DNA of 64,000 nucleotides from the NCBI GenBank assembly GCA_036493735.1, contig DASXPH010000024.1, positions 186,001 through 250,000 on the forward strand, in the 5' to 3' direction. Source of the stretch: AG2 sp036493735 (GTDB lineage Bacteria > Gemmatimonadota > Gemmatimonadetes > Gemmatimonadales > Gemmatimonadaceae). Under the pieces are notes generated by a model. The model searched no databases, was not told the origin of the DNA, and was given only the letters and a program-made list of their open reading frames with translations. Below are positions 43,448-53,428 of the stretch, in pieces; positions within the stretch are counted from its first letter, which is position 1, and every line of letters begins with the position of its first letter. The translations under genes were made by a program, and so were the position numbers.

Positions 43448-45190
43448 ATGCCTAACGTCTTCGCTCGTTCAGCTGGTCGGACGCGCCGCGGCGTGCCGAC
43501 CCTCGCGCTGCTGCTCGCGGCACTCGTCGTCGTATCCACACTGGTCTTTCAGGCCTTCCGCGCCGAGCAGGATCAGCGCGCGACGGCATCCCGCGCGCTC
43601 CACGAGTACGCCGGATTCGCCGCGTGGGAATTCGCGTCGAACATGCGCGAGGAGATGATGCTGGCGATGACGGAGCTGCTACGGCCCGCGGAGCAGCTCG
43701 ACCCGCCGCAGCCCGGAGAGGCGCTCCCGTCGCCTGCGATACTGGTCGCGCAGAGTCATCACATCGCCAAGTGCAAGGACTGCGCGGAAGAGATCCCCGC
43801 ATCGTACTACTTCCGCCTCGACCTCAACGACACCGCACTCACAACGATCGTCGGCGACAGCGTTGGCCGCGCGCCGGAGCGGCTGGAGCGGCAGTGGCTT
43901 CGCGACACGATCGCCCGCCATGCGAATGAAGTCTTCAAGCCCAACTGGCGTGTCGCTACCGTCGTCGGCGATGTCGATGGCCGTCGCCTAACGGTTGCCT
44001 ACACCGTCGTGCGCGATACGCTCGGGCGCTGCGCGGCGGCGTATGGCGTGGTTAGCGAATCGAATCGCTACGTCGCCGCCGTCGCGGCAAACCTCGCCAA
44101 ATGGGATCTGTTGCCACCGGCGCTCACAAAACAAACCGGTGCGGGTCATCTCGTGGCGATCACCGTCCGCGATGAGAAGGGAAATGTCCTCTATCGATCA
44201 CCCTGGCAGTTCGGCGATCGCTACAGCGCAAACTACGAGCAGCAGAAGTACGCCGCTGGCTTCACGGTCGAAGCGTCGCTCAAGCCGGACGTCGCCGGCC
44301 GGCTCGTCCTCGGGGACACCTATCGCTTCCCGGTCTTGTTGGCGCTGCTCGGCATCACCGCGACCCTCGTCGCCATTGCCTTCCGGCAACTCTGTCGAGA
44401 GGAAGCACTCGCGCGCCTGCGGGCTGATTTCGTCTCGAGCGTGTCGCACGAATTGCGGACGCCGCTGGCGCAGATCCGGATGTTCGCCGAACTGCTGCGA
44501 ATGGGCTGGATTCGTTCCGCGCACGAGCACACGCGGTCGCTCGACATCATCGATCAGGAGGCAAGACGTCTCGGTCATCTCGTCGACAAGGTGCTCTGCT
44601 TCGACCGGGTCGAGCGTGGTGAGAATACGCTAATGACCGAGGAGACGCAGCTGGCGCCGCTGGTGCGCGAGGTGCTGGAGGCGTTCGCGCCCCTCGCCGC
44701 AGCGCGCCAGGTGGAGGTGCAGGTGAGTCTCGACAACGACGTTTCCGCCGAGGTCGATCGCGGCGCCATGCGGCAGGTGCTCATCAATTTGCTCGACAAC
44801 GCCGTGAAATACGGTCCGGCAGGCCAGACGATCTCCGTTGGATTGCTGCGCGCCGAGGACGACAAGTGCGCGCGAGTGTGGGTCGAAGACCAGGGCGCAG
44901 GCATCCCGGCTGACGAGCGAACCACGATCTGGGAGCCGTTCCACAGGCTCGAGCGCGACGCCAATTCCGCCATCGCCGGGAGCGGCATCGGATTGGCCCT
45001 GGTGCGCAACCTGGCAGTCGCGCATGGCGGACGCGTCTACGTCGAGGATGGCGCCACCGGCGGGTCTCGCTTCACGGTCGAGATCCCTTGCATCAGCCGC
45101 ACTTACGGACCGGTCAGAGAACGCGTCGCGCCAGCAACCGAGGCCGATTACAGAGCCGCCCACGAGAGGCAACTCGTCACCAGACCATGA
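43448..45190 (+). CDS. Membrane sensor histidine kinase with periplasmic CxxC domain
   Basis: 580 residues from ATG 43448 (MPNVFARSAGR); a TTG further upstream at 43376 is unlikely. One membrane helix (TLALLLAALVVVSTLVFQAF), a ~270-residue extracytoplasmic domain containing HHIAKCKDCAEEIPASYYF, a second membrane helix (FPVLLALLGITATLVAIAF), then HisKA with VSSVSHELRTPLAQIRMFAE, and HATPase_c with LINLLDNAVKYGPAG, DQGAGIP and GSGIGLALVRNL. The two Cys (KCKDC) are two residues apart, as in metal or heme-linked motifs. ATGA overlap with the downstream regulator makes a classic pair. Confidence 0.94.
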   Translation: MPNVFARSAGRTRRGVPTLALLLAALVVVSTLVFQAFRAEQDQRATASRALHEYAGFAAWEFASNMREEMMLAMTELLRPAEQLDPPQPGEALPSPAILVAQSHHIAKCKDCAEEIPASYYFRLDLNDTALTTIVGDSVGRAPERLERQWLRDTIARHANEVFKPNWRVATVVGDVDGRRLTVAYTVVRDTLGRCAAAYGVVSESNRYVAAVAANLAKWDLLPPALTKQTGAGHLVAITVRDEKGNVLYRSPWQFGDRYSANYEQQKYAAGFTVEASLKPDVAGRLVLGDTYRFPVLLALLGITATLVAIAFRQLCREEALARLRADFVSSVSHELRTPLAQIRMFAELLRMGWIRSAHEHTRSLDIIDQEARRLGHLVDKVLCFDRVERGENTLMTEETQLAPLVREVLEAFAPLAAARQVEVQVSLDNDVSAEVDRGAMRQVLINLLDNAVKYGPAGQTISVGLLRAEDDKCARVWVEDQGAGIPADERTTIWEPFHRLERDANSAIAGSGIGLALVRNLAVAHGGRVYVEDGATGGSRFTVEIPCISRTYGPVRERVAPATEADYRAAHERQLVTRP

Positions 45191-45993
45191 GTCTCTTCGT
45201 AAGGGCCGGTGACATGCGCCGCGACCACGTGACATCGCGGGACGACCACTCTTTTGCTCCGCAGATGACCGAGAGCAGAGCGAGCTCCCAGCAGCGATCG
45301 AGGGTCCTCGTCGTCGAGGATAACCCGGATCTCGCCTATGGGTTGCGCAACAGCCTCGAGATCGCCGGCTACGATGTCATCACCGCGGAGGATGGCGTAG
45401 CGGGCGTCGCTCGGGCACGCGAGGTCGATCCGGACCTGATCGTCCTCGACCTGATGCTCCCGGGGATGGACGGCTACCGCGTCCTGAAAACTCTGCGGGA
45501 AGAAGGCCGAGCGGTGCCCGTTCTCATCCTTACCGCTCGTGGCGAAGAGGCGGATAAAGTGCTCGGCTTCCGGATGGGCGCCGACGATTACGTCACCAAA
45601 CCCTTCGGGGTGCTCGAGTTGCTCGCGCGCATCGAGGCGCTCATTCGCCGCACGCGGAACTGGCGTGGAACACCCACGTCGCAGGCGGCGTCGTCGGTCG
45701 AACGCTTCGGGGAGATTGAAGTCGACATCAGCGCCCGGACTGTCCGACGAGCCTCGGAACGGGTCGAGCTGACACCCAAGGAATTCGATCTGTTGATCGC
45801 GCTGCTGCAGCGTCCCGGACGGGTCACGAGCCGAAACGAGCTGCTTCGCGCAGTGTGGGGCTATAGCGCCTCCGTCGTGAGCCGCACCGTCGATACCCAC
45901 GTCGCCGAGCTCCGACGAAAGCTCGAGCGCGATGCGGCAGAGCCTCGGCACATTCTCACCGTCTGGAAGGTGGGATACAAGTTTCAGCGCTAG
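45187..45993 (+). CDS. OmpR/PhoB-family response regulator
   Basis: 268 residues from ATG 45187 overlapping the kinase stop (ATGA); ATG 45265 (MTESRASSQQ) is an alternative because the receiver begins only at SRVLVVEDNPDLAYG. Phospho-acceptor Asp in LIVLDLMLPGMDGYRVL, Lys in YVTKPFGVLELLARI. The winged-helix domain has RVELTPKEFDLLIALLQRPGRVTSRNELLRAVWG and SRTVDTHVAELRRKLE, typical of the transactivation loop family. Its target genes are not visible but the gas-vesicle locus is adjacent. Confidence 0.95.
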   Translation: MSLFVRAGDMRRDHVTSRDDHSFAPQMTESRASSQQRSRVLVVEDNPDLAYGLRNSLEIAGYDVITAEDGVAGVARAREVDPDLIVLDLMLPGMDGYRVLKTLREEGRAVPVLILTARGEEADKVLGFRMGADDYVTKPFGVLELLARIEALIRRTRNWRGTPTSQAASSVERFGEIEVDISARTVRRASERVELTPKEFDLLIALLQRPGRVTSRNELLRAVWGYSASVVSRTVDTHVAELRRKLERDAAEPRHILTVWKVGYKFQR

Positions 45994-46112
45994 CGGCAGC
46001 CGACTGAACGGCTGGTTTGGGGATCTTAGCGAACCCGGGGCTGGGCCACGTGTAGTATGGGTCGGCGTGTTACAACCACACTCGATCCGCTGCACGTTCT
46101 CTGGAGATTTCA

Positions 46113-47006
46113 ATGCCTCGCCCCCGGCTGAGCGCCTATAGAAGCTCGATCACGGCACCGCGCGCCTTTGTCGGCGTTGCGCTCCTCACCGCACTCGGCG
46201 CGTGTGCGGACCATAAGCGCACCGCGTCGGCCGACTCCGACCTGTCGCACGATCTGCAGCTGGCTGGACAGATTGCCGCTCAGCCAACCTTTCAGGATAC
46301 CGCGCTGAGCTCGTCGGCAGCGCCGATTCGTCAAGCCGCGCCGGCGCGTACGCCAACACCGACGCACAGCGTAGCTCGTCGCGAGGAGCACCGTCCCTCT
46401 CCGGCTAGCGCTCCAGTGGACGTCAGGCCGCATACGCCCCCAGTCGCGGCACCAATGCAGGCGCCCGCGCCGGCGCCTGCTCCAGTTCCCTCGCGTCAGA
46501 TTAGCGCGGGAACGGGCATCGTCATGACGTCGGGCGGCCGGGTTTGCACCGAGGACAATCGCCCTGGCGACAAGATCGTCGCGACCATCGACTCACCAGT
46601 ATCTGGTAGCAACGGCGCGGTGATTCCTGCCGGCTCGAAGGTGGTGCTCGAGGTCGCGTCGGTGACGCCTGGCGACCAGGGTGACATTCAGTTCCGCGTT
46701 CGGTCGATCTACGTCAACGACTCCTCGTACACGATCGCGGGAACGGTGACGCCGAGCACTCCGCTGGAGCGAGTGAAGGTCGCGAACTCGGATCCAAATG
46801 CCGATAAGAAGAAGGTGATCGGCGGCGCGATCGCTGGCGCCATACTCGGCCAGATCATCGGCCACAATACCAGGGGAACGGTCATCGGTGCGGCGACGGG
46901 TGCGGCTGCCGGGGCAGTCGCCGCGAGGGCGACGGAGAAATACGAAGCGTGTCTGCCGGCAGGCGCGTCGCTCCACATGATGCTCGCGCAACCCGTATCG
47001 ATGTGA
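46113..47006 (+). CDS. Lipoprotein with Pro-rich linker and glycine-zipper domain
   Basis: 297 residues. Signal and lipobox at VALLTALGACADH. A long Ala/Pro/Thr linker (residues ~75-130), a beta-rich domain with GDKIVATIDSPVSGSNGAVIPAGSKVVLEVASVTPG resembling the VirB10/TrbI-like fold, and a C-terminal glycine zipper (KKVIGGAIAGAILGQIIGHNTRGTVIGAATGAAAGAVAAR). Such proteins insert in or bridge the outer membrane. The ending ASLHMMLAQPVSM is typical of the same family. A role in envelope stability is an inference. Confidence 0.85.
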   Translation: MPRPRLSAYRSSITAPRAFVGVALLTALGACADHKRTASADSDLSHDLQLAGQIAAQPTFQDTALSSSAAPIRQAAPARTPTPTHSVARREEHRPSPASAPVDVRPHTPPVAAPMQAPAPAPAPVPSRQISAGTGIVMTSGGRVCTEDNRPGDKIVATIDSPVSGSNGAVIPAGSKVVLEVASVTPGDQGDIQFRVRSIYVNDSSYTIAGTVTPSTPLERVKVANSDPNADKKKVIGGAIAGAILGQIIGHNTRGTVIGAATGAAAGAVAARATEKYEACLPAGASLHMMLAQPVSM

Positions 47007-47044
47007 TATAGCGCGGCGTCCACCCGCTGGGCAGCTTTCGAATC

Positions 47045-50000
47045 ATGCCGAAGCGCCAGCGGGTTTCGCCTGTCATGAAGCCGTTTCACCCACTCGTTCG
47101 CGAATGGTTTTGTGAGACGCTCGGTACGCCCAGCGCACCACAGGATCAGGGCTGGCCCGCGATTGCGAGCGGTTCACACACCCTCATCCTCGCGCCCACC
47201 GGTACCGGGAAGACGCTGACGGCGTTTCTCTGGGAGCTCAACAACCTCATCGTGGACGGAAGTGCTGAGCCGCTCTCGAATGCGGTTCACATCCTCTACA
47301 TCTCGCCGCTCAAAGCGCTGAACAATGACATTCAGCGCAACCTCGAGCGCCCACTGGCGGAGCTGAAAGAGCGATTCACCGCGGCCGGTGAGCGCTTTCC
47401 GGAAATCCGAGTCGCGGTCCGGACGGGCGACACACCGGCCTCGGCGCGGGCGCGGATGATCCGGAAGTCACCACATATTCTGATCACGACGCCGGAGTCG
47501 CTGCACATCATGCTGACGACCGTGCGGGGGCGAGGCATGTTCTCCGGCGTTCGAGCAGTGATCGTGGACGAGATTCACGCGATCGCGGGGACCAAGCGCG
47601 GAGTACATCTCGCGCTCACGCTCGAACGGCTCGAGCGACTCTGCGAGGAGCGGCCACAGCGAATTGGTCTCTCGGCGACACAGCGGCCGCTCGCGGAGAT
47701 CGCGCGCTTTCTCGGCGGATGTGTGAATGGCGAGTTTCGCCCCGTCACGATCGTCGATTGCGGATTGGTGAAACGCACCGAGATCGCGATCGAATCACCA
47801 GTGGAAGATCTCGGGCACATACCAGGCGGAACGATCTGGCCGTCGGTCGCGCCGCTAGTGTTGCGCCACATTCGCGATGCGCGCACGACGATCGTTTTCG
47901 TGAACAACCGTGCCCAGGCGGAACGCATGGCGGCCCGCGTGAACGCGCTTGCTAGCGAGGAGATCGCGCTGCCCTACCACGGTTCTCTCTCCCGGGAGCG
48001 GCGCTTCCTGCTCGAGGGCGCGCTGAAGGCGGGCAAGCTCCGCGCGTTAGTGAGCACCAGCTCGTTGGAGCTGGGCATCGACATCGGGTCCGTGGACCTC
48101 GTGCTCCAGCTGCAGAGTCCAAAGCGCGTCGCGACGGCGCTACAACGCGTTGGGCGCGCCGGTCACACCCTCGAGGCGGTGAGTCGCGGCGTCTTCGTGC
48201 CCACGTTTCGCGACGACGCCGCGGAGACTCTGGCGATCGCGAGAGGCATGCGGAGCGGCGACGTCGAGCCGACGCGCGTAGTGCAGAACGCGCTCGACGT
48301 CCTCGCCCAGGTGATCGTGGCCTGCGTGGCCATCGACGACGACTGGACAAGCGCCGAATTGTTCGAGCTCGTCAGGCAGGCGTACCCATATCACCGACTC
48401 ACCCGCGACGCGTTCAGCGAGGTGCTGGCGATGCTCTCGGGAAAGTACCCGGCAGACGTCGCGGCCGAGCTCGAAGCGCGCATGGTGTGGGATCGCGCCA
48501 CCGATCGTCTGACGCCGCTGCGAAGCTCGCGGCTCGTGTCGGTAGTGAACGGAGGGACGATTCCCGATCGCGGCCTCTATGCGGTGAACCTTCCCGATCG
48601 CACGCGGCTCGGGGAGCTCGACGAGGAGTTCGTCCATGAGACGCGCATCGGCGACGTGTTTCAGCTTGGCTCGTCGACGTGGCGCGTCAACGCGATCGAG
48701 CATGACCGCGTGATCGTGACGCCCGCGCCGGGCGCGCCGGCGCGAATGCCCTTCTGGCATGGCGAATATGCGGCACGTTCCGCGCACCTGGCCCCGCGCG
48801 TCGGGGAGCTCCGACGTCGACTCGCGGACGCGCGAAGCGTCGAGGAAGTCGCCGGGATCAGCGCGGAGTACGAGTGCGATGAGCCCACGTCGCGGTCGCT
48901 CGTGGAGTACGTGCAGCAGCAGCGCGCGACCACGGGCTCGGTGCCTGACGAGCGGCTGCTCCTCGTGGAGCACTTCCGGGACGAGACGAACGCCGTGCGG
49001 ATCGTGCTTCACGCTCCGTTTGGTGGACGCGTGAACGCGCCATGGGGAATGGTGCTCGCCGGCCGCGTGCGCGACAGACTGCGCGCGAATGCCGGTCGGC
49101 GAACGGCCGGAACCGAGGTGCAAGTCCAGACGACGGACGACGGGATCATGCTGCGCCTCGCCGATCTCAATGGCCCGGTGCCGCTCGATGCCTTACGAGG
49201 ATTGACCCCCGAGGAAGCGGAGCGACGACTGCTCGAAGAGGTCGGCGAGTCGTCGCTGTTTGGAGCGAGATTCAGGATGAACGCCGCGCGCGCCCTGCTG
49301 CTCCCGCGCGGCAATCCGCGCCGCCGAATGCCGCTCTGGCTCCAACGGCTCAAAGCCCAGGATCTGTTGGAGGCCGTGCGCGAGTTCCCGTCGTTTCCGA
49401 TTCTCATCGAGACGTATCGCGACGTGCTTCAGGACGCGTTCGACATGCCCGCGTTGGGGACCGTATTGCGCGCGCTGCAGTCTGGAGCAATCGAGATGCG
49501 CGACGTGGCGACGGAGCTTCCCTCGCCATTTGCCGCATCGCTGCAGTTCGGCTTCGTCATGGACTGGATGTACGCCGACGACACGCCACGTGCCGAACAG
49601 CGCGCGGCGATGCTGTCGCTCGATCGTGGCCTGCTCGACGAGCTGCTCGGCGGCGCCGGCGCGGATCGAGGAACGCTCGAGACACTCGCCGAGCTTCTGG
49701 CGGTGCGTCGGGGTACGGCGCCGACGCGGCGCGCCCGCACGGTCGACGAGCTGGCGATTCTGCTCGACCGTGCCGGAGATCTCGCCATCACCGAGCTACA
49801 GGAGCGAACGGCGACGGACGGTGTCATAGGCGAGCCCATTCGCGAGCTGCTCGAGAGCGGGCGCGCACTCGGGATTGCCGTTCCGTTAGGCACGGGCGGC
49901 ACCGAACGGCGAGTGATTCTGACGGAAGCATATCCGCGCTACGCAGCAGCCTTCGGCGACGATCGATTCACGACCGTATACACCGGACCCGAGATGCACG

Positions 50001-51730
50001 CGGCGCCGGCGACGAGCGCGGTGCCGCAAGTGCTGCTTCAGCCCACGCTGACTCGAAGCGCGGCAAGGCGTGAGCTCCTGGCGCGATTCGTCGCGCTGAA
50101 TGGACCCATTTCGGTCGATGACGTCAGGCAGCGTTACGACATCGAGCCGGAGCGCATCGCCCGGCTCCTCGATGACTGGACAGCGGCAGGCAAGCTTGTT
50201 CGCGGCAATTTCGCGCTCGACTCGACCGACGTCGCTCAGACGAATAGCCGGGTGACCTCGCAGGCACACGAGGTGCGCCAATGGGTCTCGCGTCGTCTGC
50301 TCGAGCAGGCGCGGCGTCGCGAGTTGGCTGCCGCACGACGTCAGATCGAAGCAGTGAGCATCGAGGCGTTCGCGCATTTCCTCCAGCGGTGGCAGCATGT
50401 GGATCCCTCGACGCGACTGGAGGGATCGGAAGGAACAGCAACCGCTCTTCGGCAACTCTATGGTCTCGCACGTCCGGCTGATGCCTGGGAACGGGAGTAT
50501 CTACGTGCGCGTGTCCAGGAGAACGATCCGGAAGCCATTAGTAGACTATGCACGAGCGGCGAGGCCATATGGATCGGATCGCCCGCGACAGGCAGCGAGG
50601 AAAACACCGCGATGCTCGCGCAGCTGAGATTCGTCAGGCGCGGATCGGCGCGCGCGTGGATCACGCCGCCGAGCAGCGAGGTGCCCGCGCTCAGCGAGAA
50701 TGCCGAACGGGTGTTGCAGGCGCTCCGCGAGGAGGGAGCGTCGTTCTTCGATGATCTGCTGCGTGCAACCTCGCTCGGCGGCCGCGCCACGCGCGATGCG
50801 CTGCGTGAGCTCGTCGGCGCAGGCTGGGTCACCAACGACACGGTCGAATCACTCCGGTACGTCGTGCGCTGGCGTCCGATCGTCTCGCCTCGAGTGCGCA
50901 ACCAGCCCGACCCGACTCGTTGGCTGCCAGCCGACTTTTCGCCGTCGCCGAATCGGCCGGTGGTGCAGCGACGCCCTAACTTGCGCCGCCTACCAAAGTG
51001 GCGACCGCCGTCGGAAGGGCGCCCTGACCCGGGATCGACAACGTGGCCAGGCCGATGGTCGCTCGTGCGAACGGCCGGGATCATGGGATCGTCCGACGAC
51101 GAGAATGCGCTCGCCGAGGTCGTGGCGCGGCAGTGGTTGGATCGCTATGGCGTGGTCACGCGCGATTGGTGGAAGCGCGAGCGTCCGGCGGTTTCCTGGC
51201 GCGCCATTTATCGCGAGCTGAAAAGATTGGAATTTCGTGGCGACGTGCGGCGTGGGTACTTCGTCCGTGGGCTTGCCGGCGCGCAGTTCGCCCTTCCGAC
51301 AGCCGTGGAGTTACTGCGCGGCAGCGGTCCCGCAGTGGAGGGAGCGCCGACGATCGTCCTCGCGGCGAGCGATCCAGCCAACCCGTACTCGGTCATGGCC
51401 GCTGGCGCCGTGGAGAGTACCAGCCTGGAGTTGACCAGACGCCGCGGACGCGGCGCGTTGCTCGTCACCCGCGCCGGGGAGATTGTCGCGGTCGCCGAGT
51501 CTCGCGGGCGTCGCCTGACGATCAGGCCCGGAGCGAGCGTAGAGGATGTCGCCGAGGCAGCGCGAGCGTTGGCGCGCCGGCTCGTGGAGATGAGAGAGGG
51601 GCGTCGCGATCCGGTAGTCGACACCATCGACGGAGTTCCCGCGGCGGCGAGCCCGTGGACAGCGGCATTTTCATCGGTTGGATGGCGCCCGACGTCGAGC
51701 GGCCTAAGGTACTACGCGCCGCCGCGCTGA
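47045..51730 (+). CDS. lhr: Lhr-type large DEAD/DEAH-box helicase
   Basis: 1561 residues, the length typical of full-length bacterial Lhr. Start ATG 47045, or ATG 47078 (MKPFHPLVREW). Helicase core: Walker A LAPTGTGKTLTAFLWELNN, SPLKALNNDI, TPESLHIML, DEIH in VIVDEIHAIAGTKRGVHLALTLERL, LSATQRPLAEIA. Domain 2: NNRAQAER, YHGSLSRERR, STSSLELGIDIGSVDLVLQLQSPKRVATALQRVGRAGH. The Lhr winged-helix and beta-barrel domains follow to about residue 850, then the Lhr-C extension (PISVDDVRQRY and others). Bacterial Lhr unwinds RNA:DNA hybrids and acts in DNA-damage tolerance. The protein is complete with no frameshift. Confidence 0.95.
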   Translation: MPKRQRVSPVMKPFHPLVREWFCETLGTPSAPQDQGWPAIASGSHTLILAPTGTGKTLTAFLWELNNLIVDGSAEPLSNAVHILYISPLKALNNDIQRNLERPLAELKERFTAAGERFPEIRVAVRTGDTPASARARMIRKSPHILITTPESLHIMLTTVRGRGMFSGVRAVIVDEIHAIAGTKRGVHLALTLERLERLCEERPQRIGLSATQRPLAEIARFLGGCVNGEFRPVTIVDCGLVKRTEIAIESPVEDLGHIPGGTIWPSVAPLVLRHIRDARTTIVFVNNRAQAERMAARVNALASEEIALPYHGSLSRERRFLLEGALKAGKLRALVSTSSLELGIDIGSVDLVLQLQSPKRVATALQRVGRAGHTLEAVSRGVFVPTFRDDAAETLAIARGMRSGDVEPTRVVQNALDVLAQVIVACVAIDDDWTSAELFELVRQAYPYHRLTRDAFSEVLAMLSGKYPADVAAELEARMVWDRATDRLTPLRSSRLVSVVNGGTIPDRGLYAVNLPDRTRLGELDEEFVHETRIGDVFQLGSSTWRVNAIEHDRVIVTPAPGAPARMPFWHGEYAARSAHLAPRVGELRRRLADARSVEEVAGISAEYECDEPTSRSLVEYVQQQRATTGSVPDERLLLVEHFRDETNAVRIVLHAPFGGRVNAPWGMVLAGRVRDRLRANAGRRTAGTEVQVQTTDDGIMLRLADLNGPVPLDALRGLTPEEAERRLLEEVGESSLFGARFRMNAARALLLPRGNPRRRMPLWLQRLKAQDLLEAVREFPSFPILIETYRDVLQDAFDMPALGTVLRALQSGAIEMRDVATELPSPFAASLQFGFVMDWMYADDTPRAEQRAAMLSLDRGLLDELLGGAGADRGTLETLAELLAVRRGTAPTRRARTVDELAILLDRAGDLAITELQERTATDGVIGEPIRELLESGRALGIAVPLGTGGTERRVILTEAYPRYAAAFGDDRFTTVYTGPEMHAAPATSAVPQVLLQPTLTRSAARRELLARFVALNGPISVDDVRQRYDIEPERIARLLDDWTAAGKLVRGNFALDSTDVAQTNSRVTSQAHEVRQWVSRRLLEQARRRELAAARRQIEAVSIEAFAHFLQRWQHVDPSTRLEGSEGTATALRQLYGLARPADAWEREYLRARVQENDPEAISRLCTSGEAIWIGSPATGSEENTAMLAQLRFVRRGSARAWITPPSSEVPALSENAERVLQALREEGASFFDDLLRATSLGGRATRDALRELVGAGWVTNDTVESLRYVVRWRPIVSPRVRNQPDPTRWLPADFSPSPNRPVVQRRPNLRRLPKWRPPSEGRPDPGSTTWPGRWSLVRTAGIMGSSDDENALAEVVARQWLDRYGVVTRDWWKRERPAVSWRAIYRELKRLEFRGDVRRGYFVRGLAGAQFALPTAVELLRGSGPAVEGAPTIVLAASDPANPYSVMAAGAVESTSLELTRRRGRGALLVTRAGEIVAVAESRGRRLTIRPGASVEDVAEAARALARRLVEMREGRRDPVVDTIDGVPAAASPWTAAFSSVGWRPTSSGLRYYAPPR

Positions 51731-51762
51731 CCGTCGGGCGATGAGGGTGCTTCTAGGCTCCG

Positions 51763-53325
51763 TCACTGATTATCAGGCGTAGCGCGCTCCATCTCGATTT
51801 CCTGCTCCAGGCTTTCGGTATCGCGAAAGATGGTGGCAAGCGCCGCGGTGTTCTCGCGCGAGATGAATCGAACAGCTACGTCGCGCTTCTCGGCGTCGCC
51901 ATCGACCTCGACCCGGTCGGGCTTCTCGGCGTGACCGACATAGTTGATCGAGACGTCGTAATGCGCGCTCCAGAAGAACGGGACCTGGTCGAAGTGTTCA
52001 CGCGCGCCGAGCACATTCCGCGCGGCCGTCTGGCCTTGGCGCTGCGCGACGACCCAGTGCTCGACGCGGATGGGTTTCGGGCTGTGCGGATCCGGCCAGC
52101 GTGCGATGTCGCCCGCCGCATAAATGCCCGGCACGCTCGTCTGGAGATATTCGTCCACCACCACACCGTTTTCGATTCGGAGGCCCGCGTCTTCCGCGAG
52201 CTGAAGACGTGGACGCACACCGACCCCGACGACAACGAGATCCGCGGCGAGGCGTTCACCGTTGCTGAGCGTCACCGCGTCACGGTCGATCCGTGTTGCT
52301 GTTTGCTGGAGGTGAAAGACGACGCCATGCTGTTCGTGGAGTGACTTGATAAACTGGCCGAGATCGCGGCCCATGACACGTTCGAGCGGGAGCGCGTCCG
52401 GGGCGAGCACGTGCACCGAGAGCTTCGAATTGCGGGTGCGGAGGGACGCGGCAACCTCGAGGCCGATGAAGCTCGCGCCAATGACCACGGCGTTCGTCGC
52501 TCGACCGGCCGCATCGATGATCGACCGACTGTCGCGCAGCGTGCGCAGGTAATGCACCTGCGGCTGATCGGCCCCTGGGATCGTTAGGCGAACGGGCTCG
52601 GCGCCCGTCGCGAGAATCAGCGCTTCGTACGGGATCGGTTGCCGGCCCTCGACGTGCACCACGCGCGAGCGCGGATCGATTCTGGTCGCGCGGCCGCGCA
52701 CGAATACCACCCGGTACTGGTCGTAGAATCCGGGCGGCCGAATCGGAATCCATTCCTCGGGAGCGTTCCCGGCGAGATAGTCCTTCGAGAGATTTGGCCG
52801 GTCGTAGGGCGCGCCGTCATCGTCGTCGACGACGGTCACGTCGCCACGAAAGCCGCAGCGGCGCAGCATCTCGGCGGCGGCGGACCCGGCAGCGCCTCCA
52901 CCAACGATTACGACTTTGCTCAACGCTGCGTCGCGATACTGGTCCGGATAGCTCGGCGACAGCGGATCGCGCTCCACTTTCTCGACGACAATGATCCGAT
53001 CCGCGCGACGCTCGACGCGCCAACAGGCGACCGGGTTCAGTGCCGGCGCGCGCAACGCCTCGCCGTTCCGTAGACTGAAACAGGCATGGTGCCAGGGGCA
53101 ACGAACGGTGTCACCGACGAGAGCGCCCTCGGTGAGCGGGCCACCGTAATGCGTGCACGTCGCGCCGATAGCGAAGAAATCATCGCCAACGCGCGCCAAC
53201 AAAACCTGCTCGCCCTTTGCGTGGCCGAGGAGCTTGTCGCCGTCAGCAAGGGTATTCGCGGTGACGCCCGTCGTGAGATCAGGCCCTTCGAGCTTCTTCT
53301 CCCCTTCCCCGCTTCCTGATGCCAT
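51763..53325 (-). CDS. FAD-dependent reductase with N-terminal Rieske domain
   Basis: 520 residues. N-terminal Rieske domain (residues ~15-115) with ligands in CTHYGGPLTEGALV and CPWHHACFSLRNGE. The FAD/NAD(P) oxidoreductase part has FAD loop VVIVGGGAAGSAAAEMLRR, YDRPNLSKDYLAG, LILATGAEPVRL, NAD loop VVIGASFIGLEVAASLR, and FAD-binding TSVPGIYAAGDIARWPD. The C-terminal domain ends in RENTAALATIFRDTESL. Layout matches AIF-like (apoptosis-inducing factor-like, AIFL) and Rieske-linked ferredoxin reductases. It probably transfers electrons from NADH to a ferredoxin or [2Fe-2S] partner. Confidence 0.95.
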   Translation of the reverse strand: MASGSGEGEKKLEGPDLTTGVTANTLADGDKLLGHAKGEQVLLARVGDDFFAIGATCTHYGGPLTEGALVGDTVRCPWHHACFSLRNGEALRAPALNPVACWRVERRADRIIVVEKVERDPLSPSYPDQYRDAALSKVVIVGGGAAGSAAAEMLRRCGFRGDVTVVDDDDGAPYDRPNLSKDYLAGNAPEEWIPIRPPGFYDQYRVVFVRGRATRIDPRSRVVHVEGRQPIPYEALILATGAEPVRLTIPGADQPQVHYLRTLRDSRSIIDAAGRATNAVVIGASFIGLEVAASLRTRNSKLSVHVLAPDALPLERVMGRDLGQFIKSLHEQHGVVFHLQQTATRIDRDAVTLSNGERLAADLVVVGVGVRPRLQLAEDAGLRIENGVVVDEYLQTSVPGIYAAGDIARWPDPHSPKPIRVEHWVVAQRQGQTAARNVLGAREHFDQVPFFWSAHYDVSINYVGHAEKPDRVEVDGDAEKRDVAVRFISRENTAALATIFRDTESLEQEIEMERATPDNQ

Positions 53326-53428
53326 CTCCTGCCTCCGAAGAATCGTCGGTCAATTGGCGTGATTCACCGAGACCGCCATAGCTTGTCCGGACGGCGCTGC
53401 CATCCCTCACCCAAGCCCACGTCCCATC

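Noticed and set aside
49042..50073. 343-aa frame inside the Lhr gene
   Set aside because: Almost only Arg, Ala, Ser and Gly; shadow in another frame of the intact helicase.
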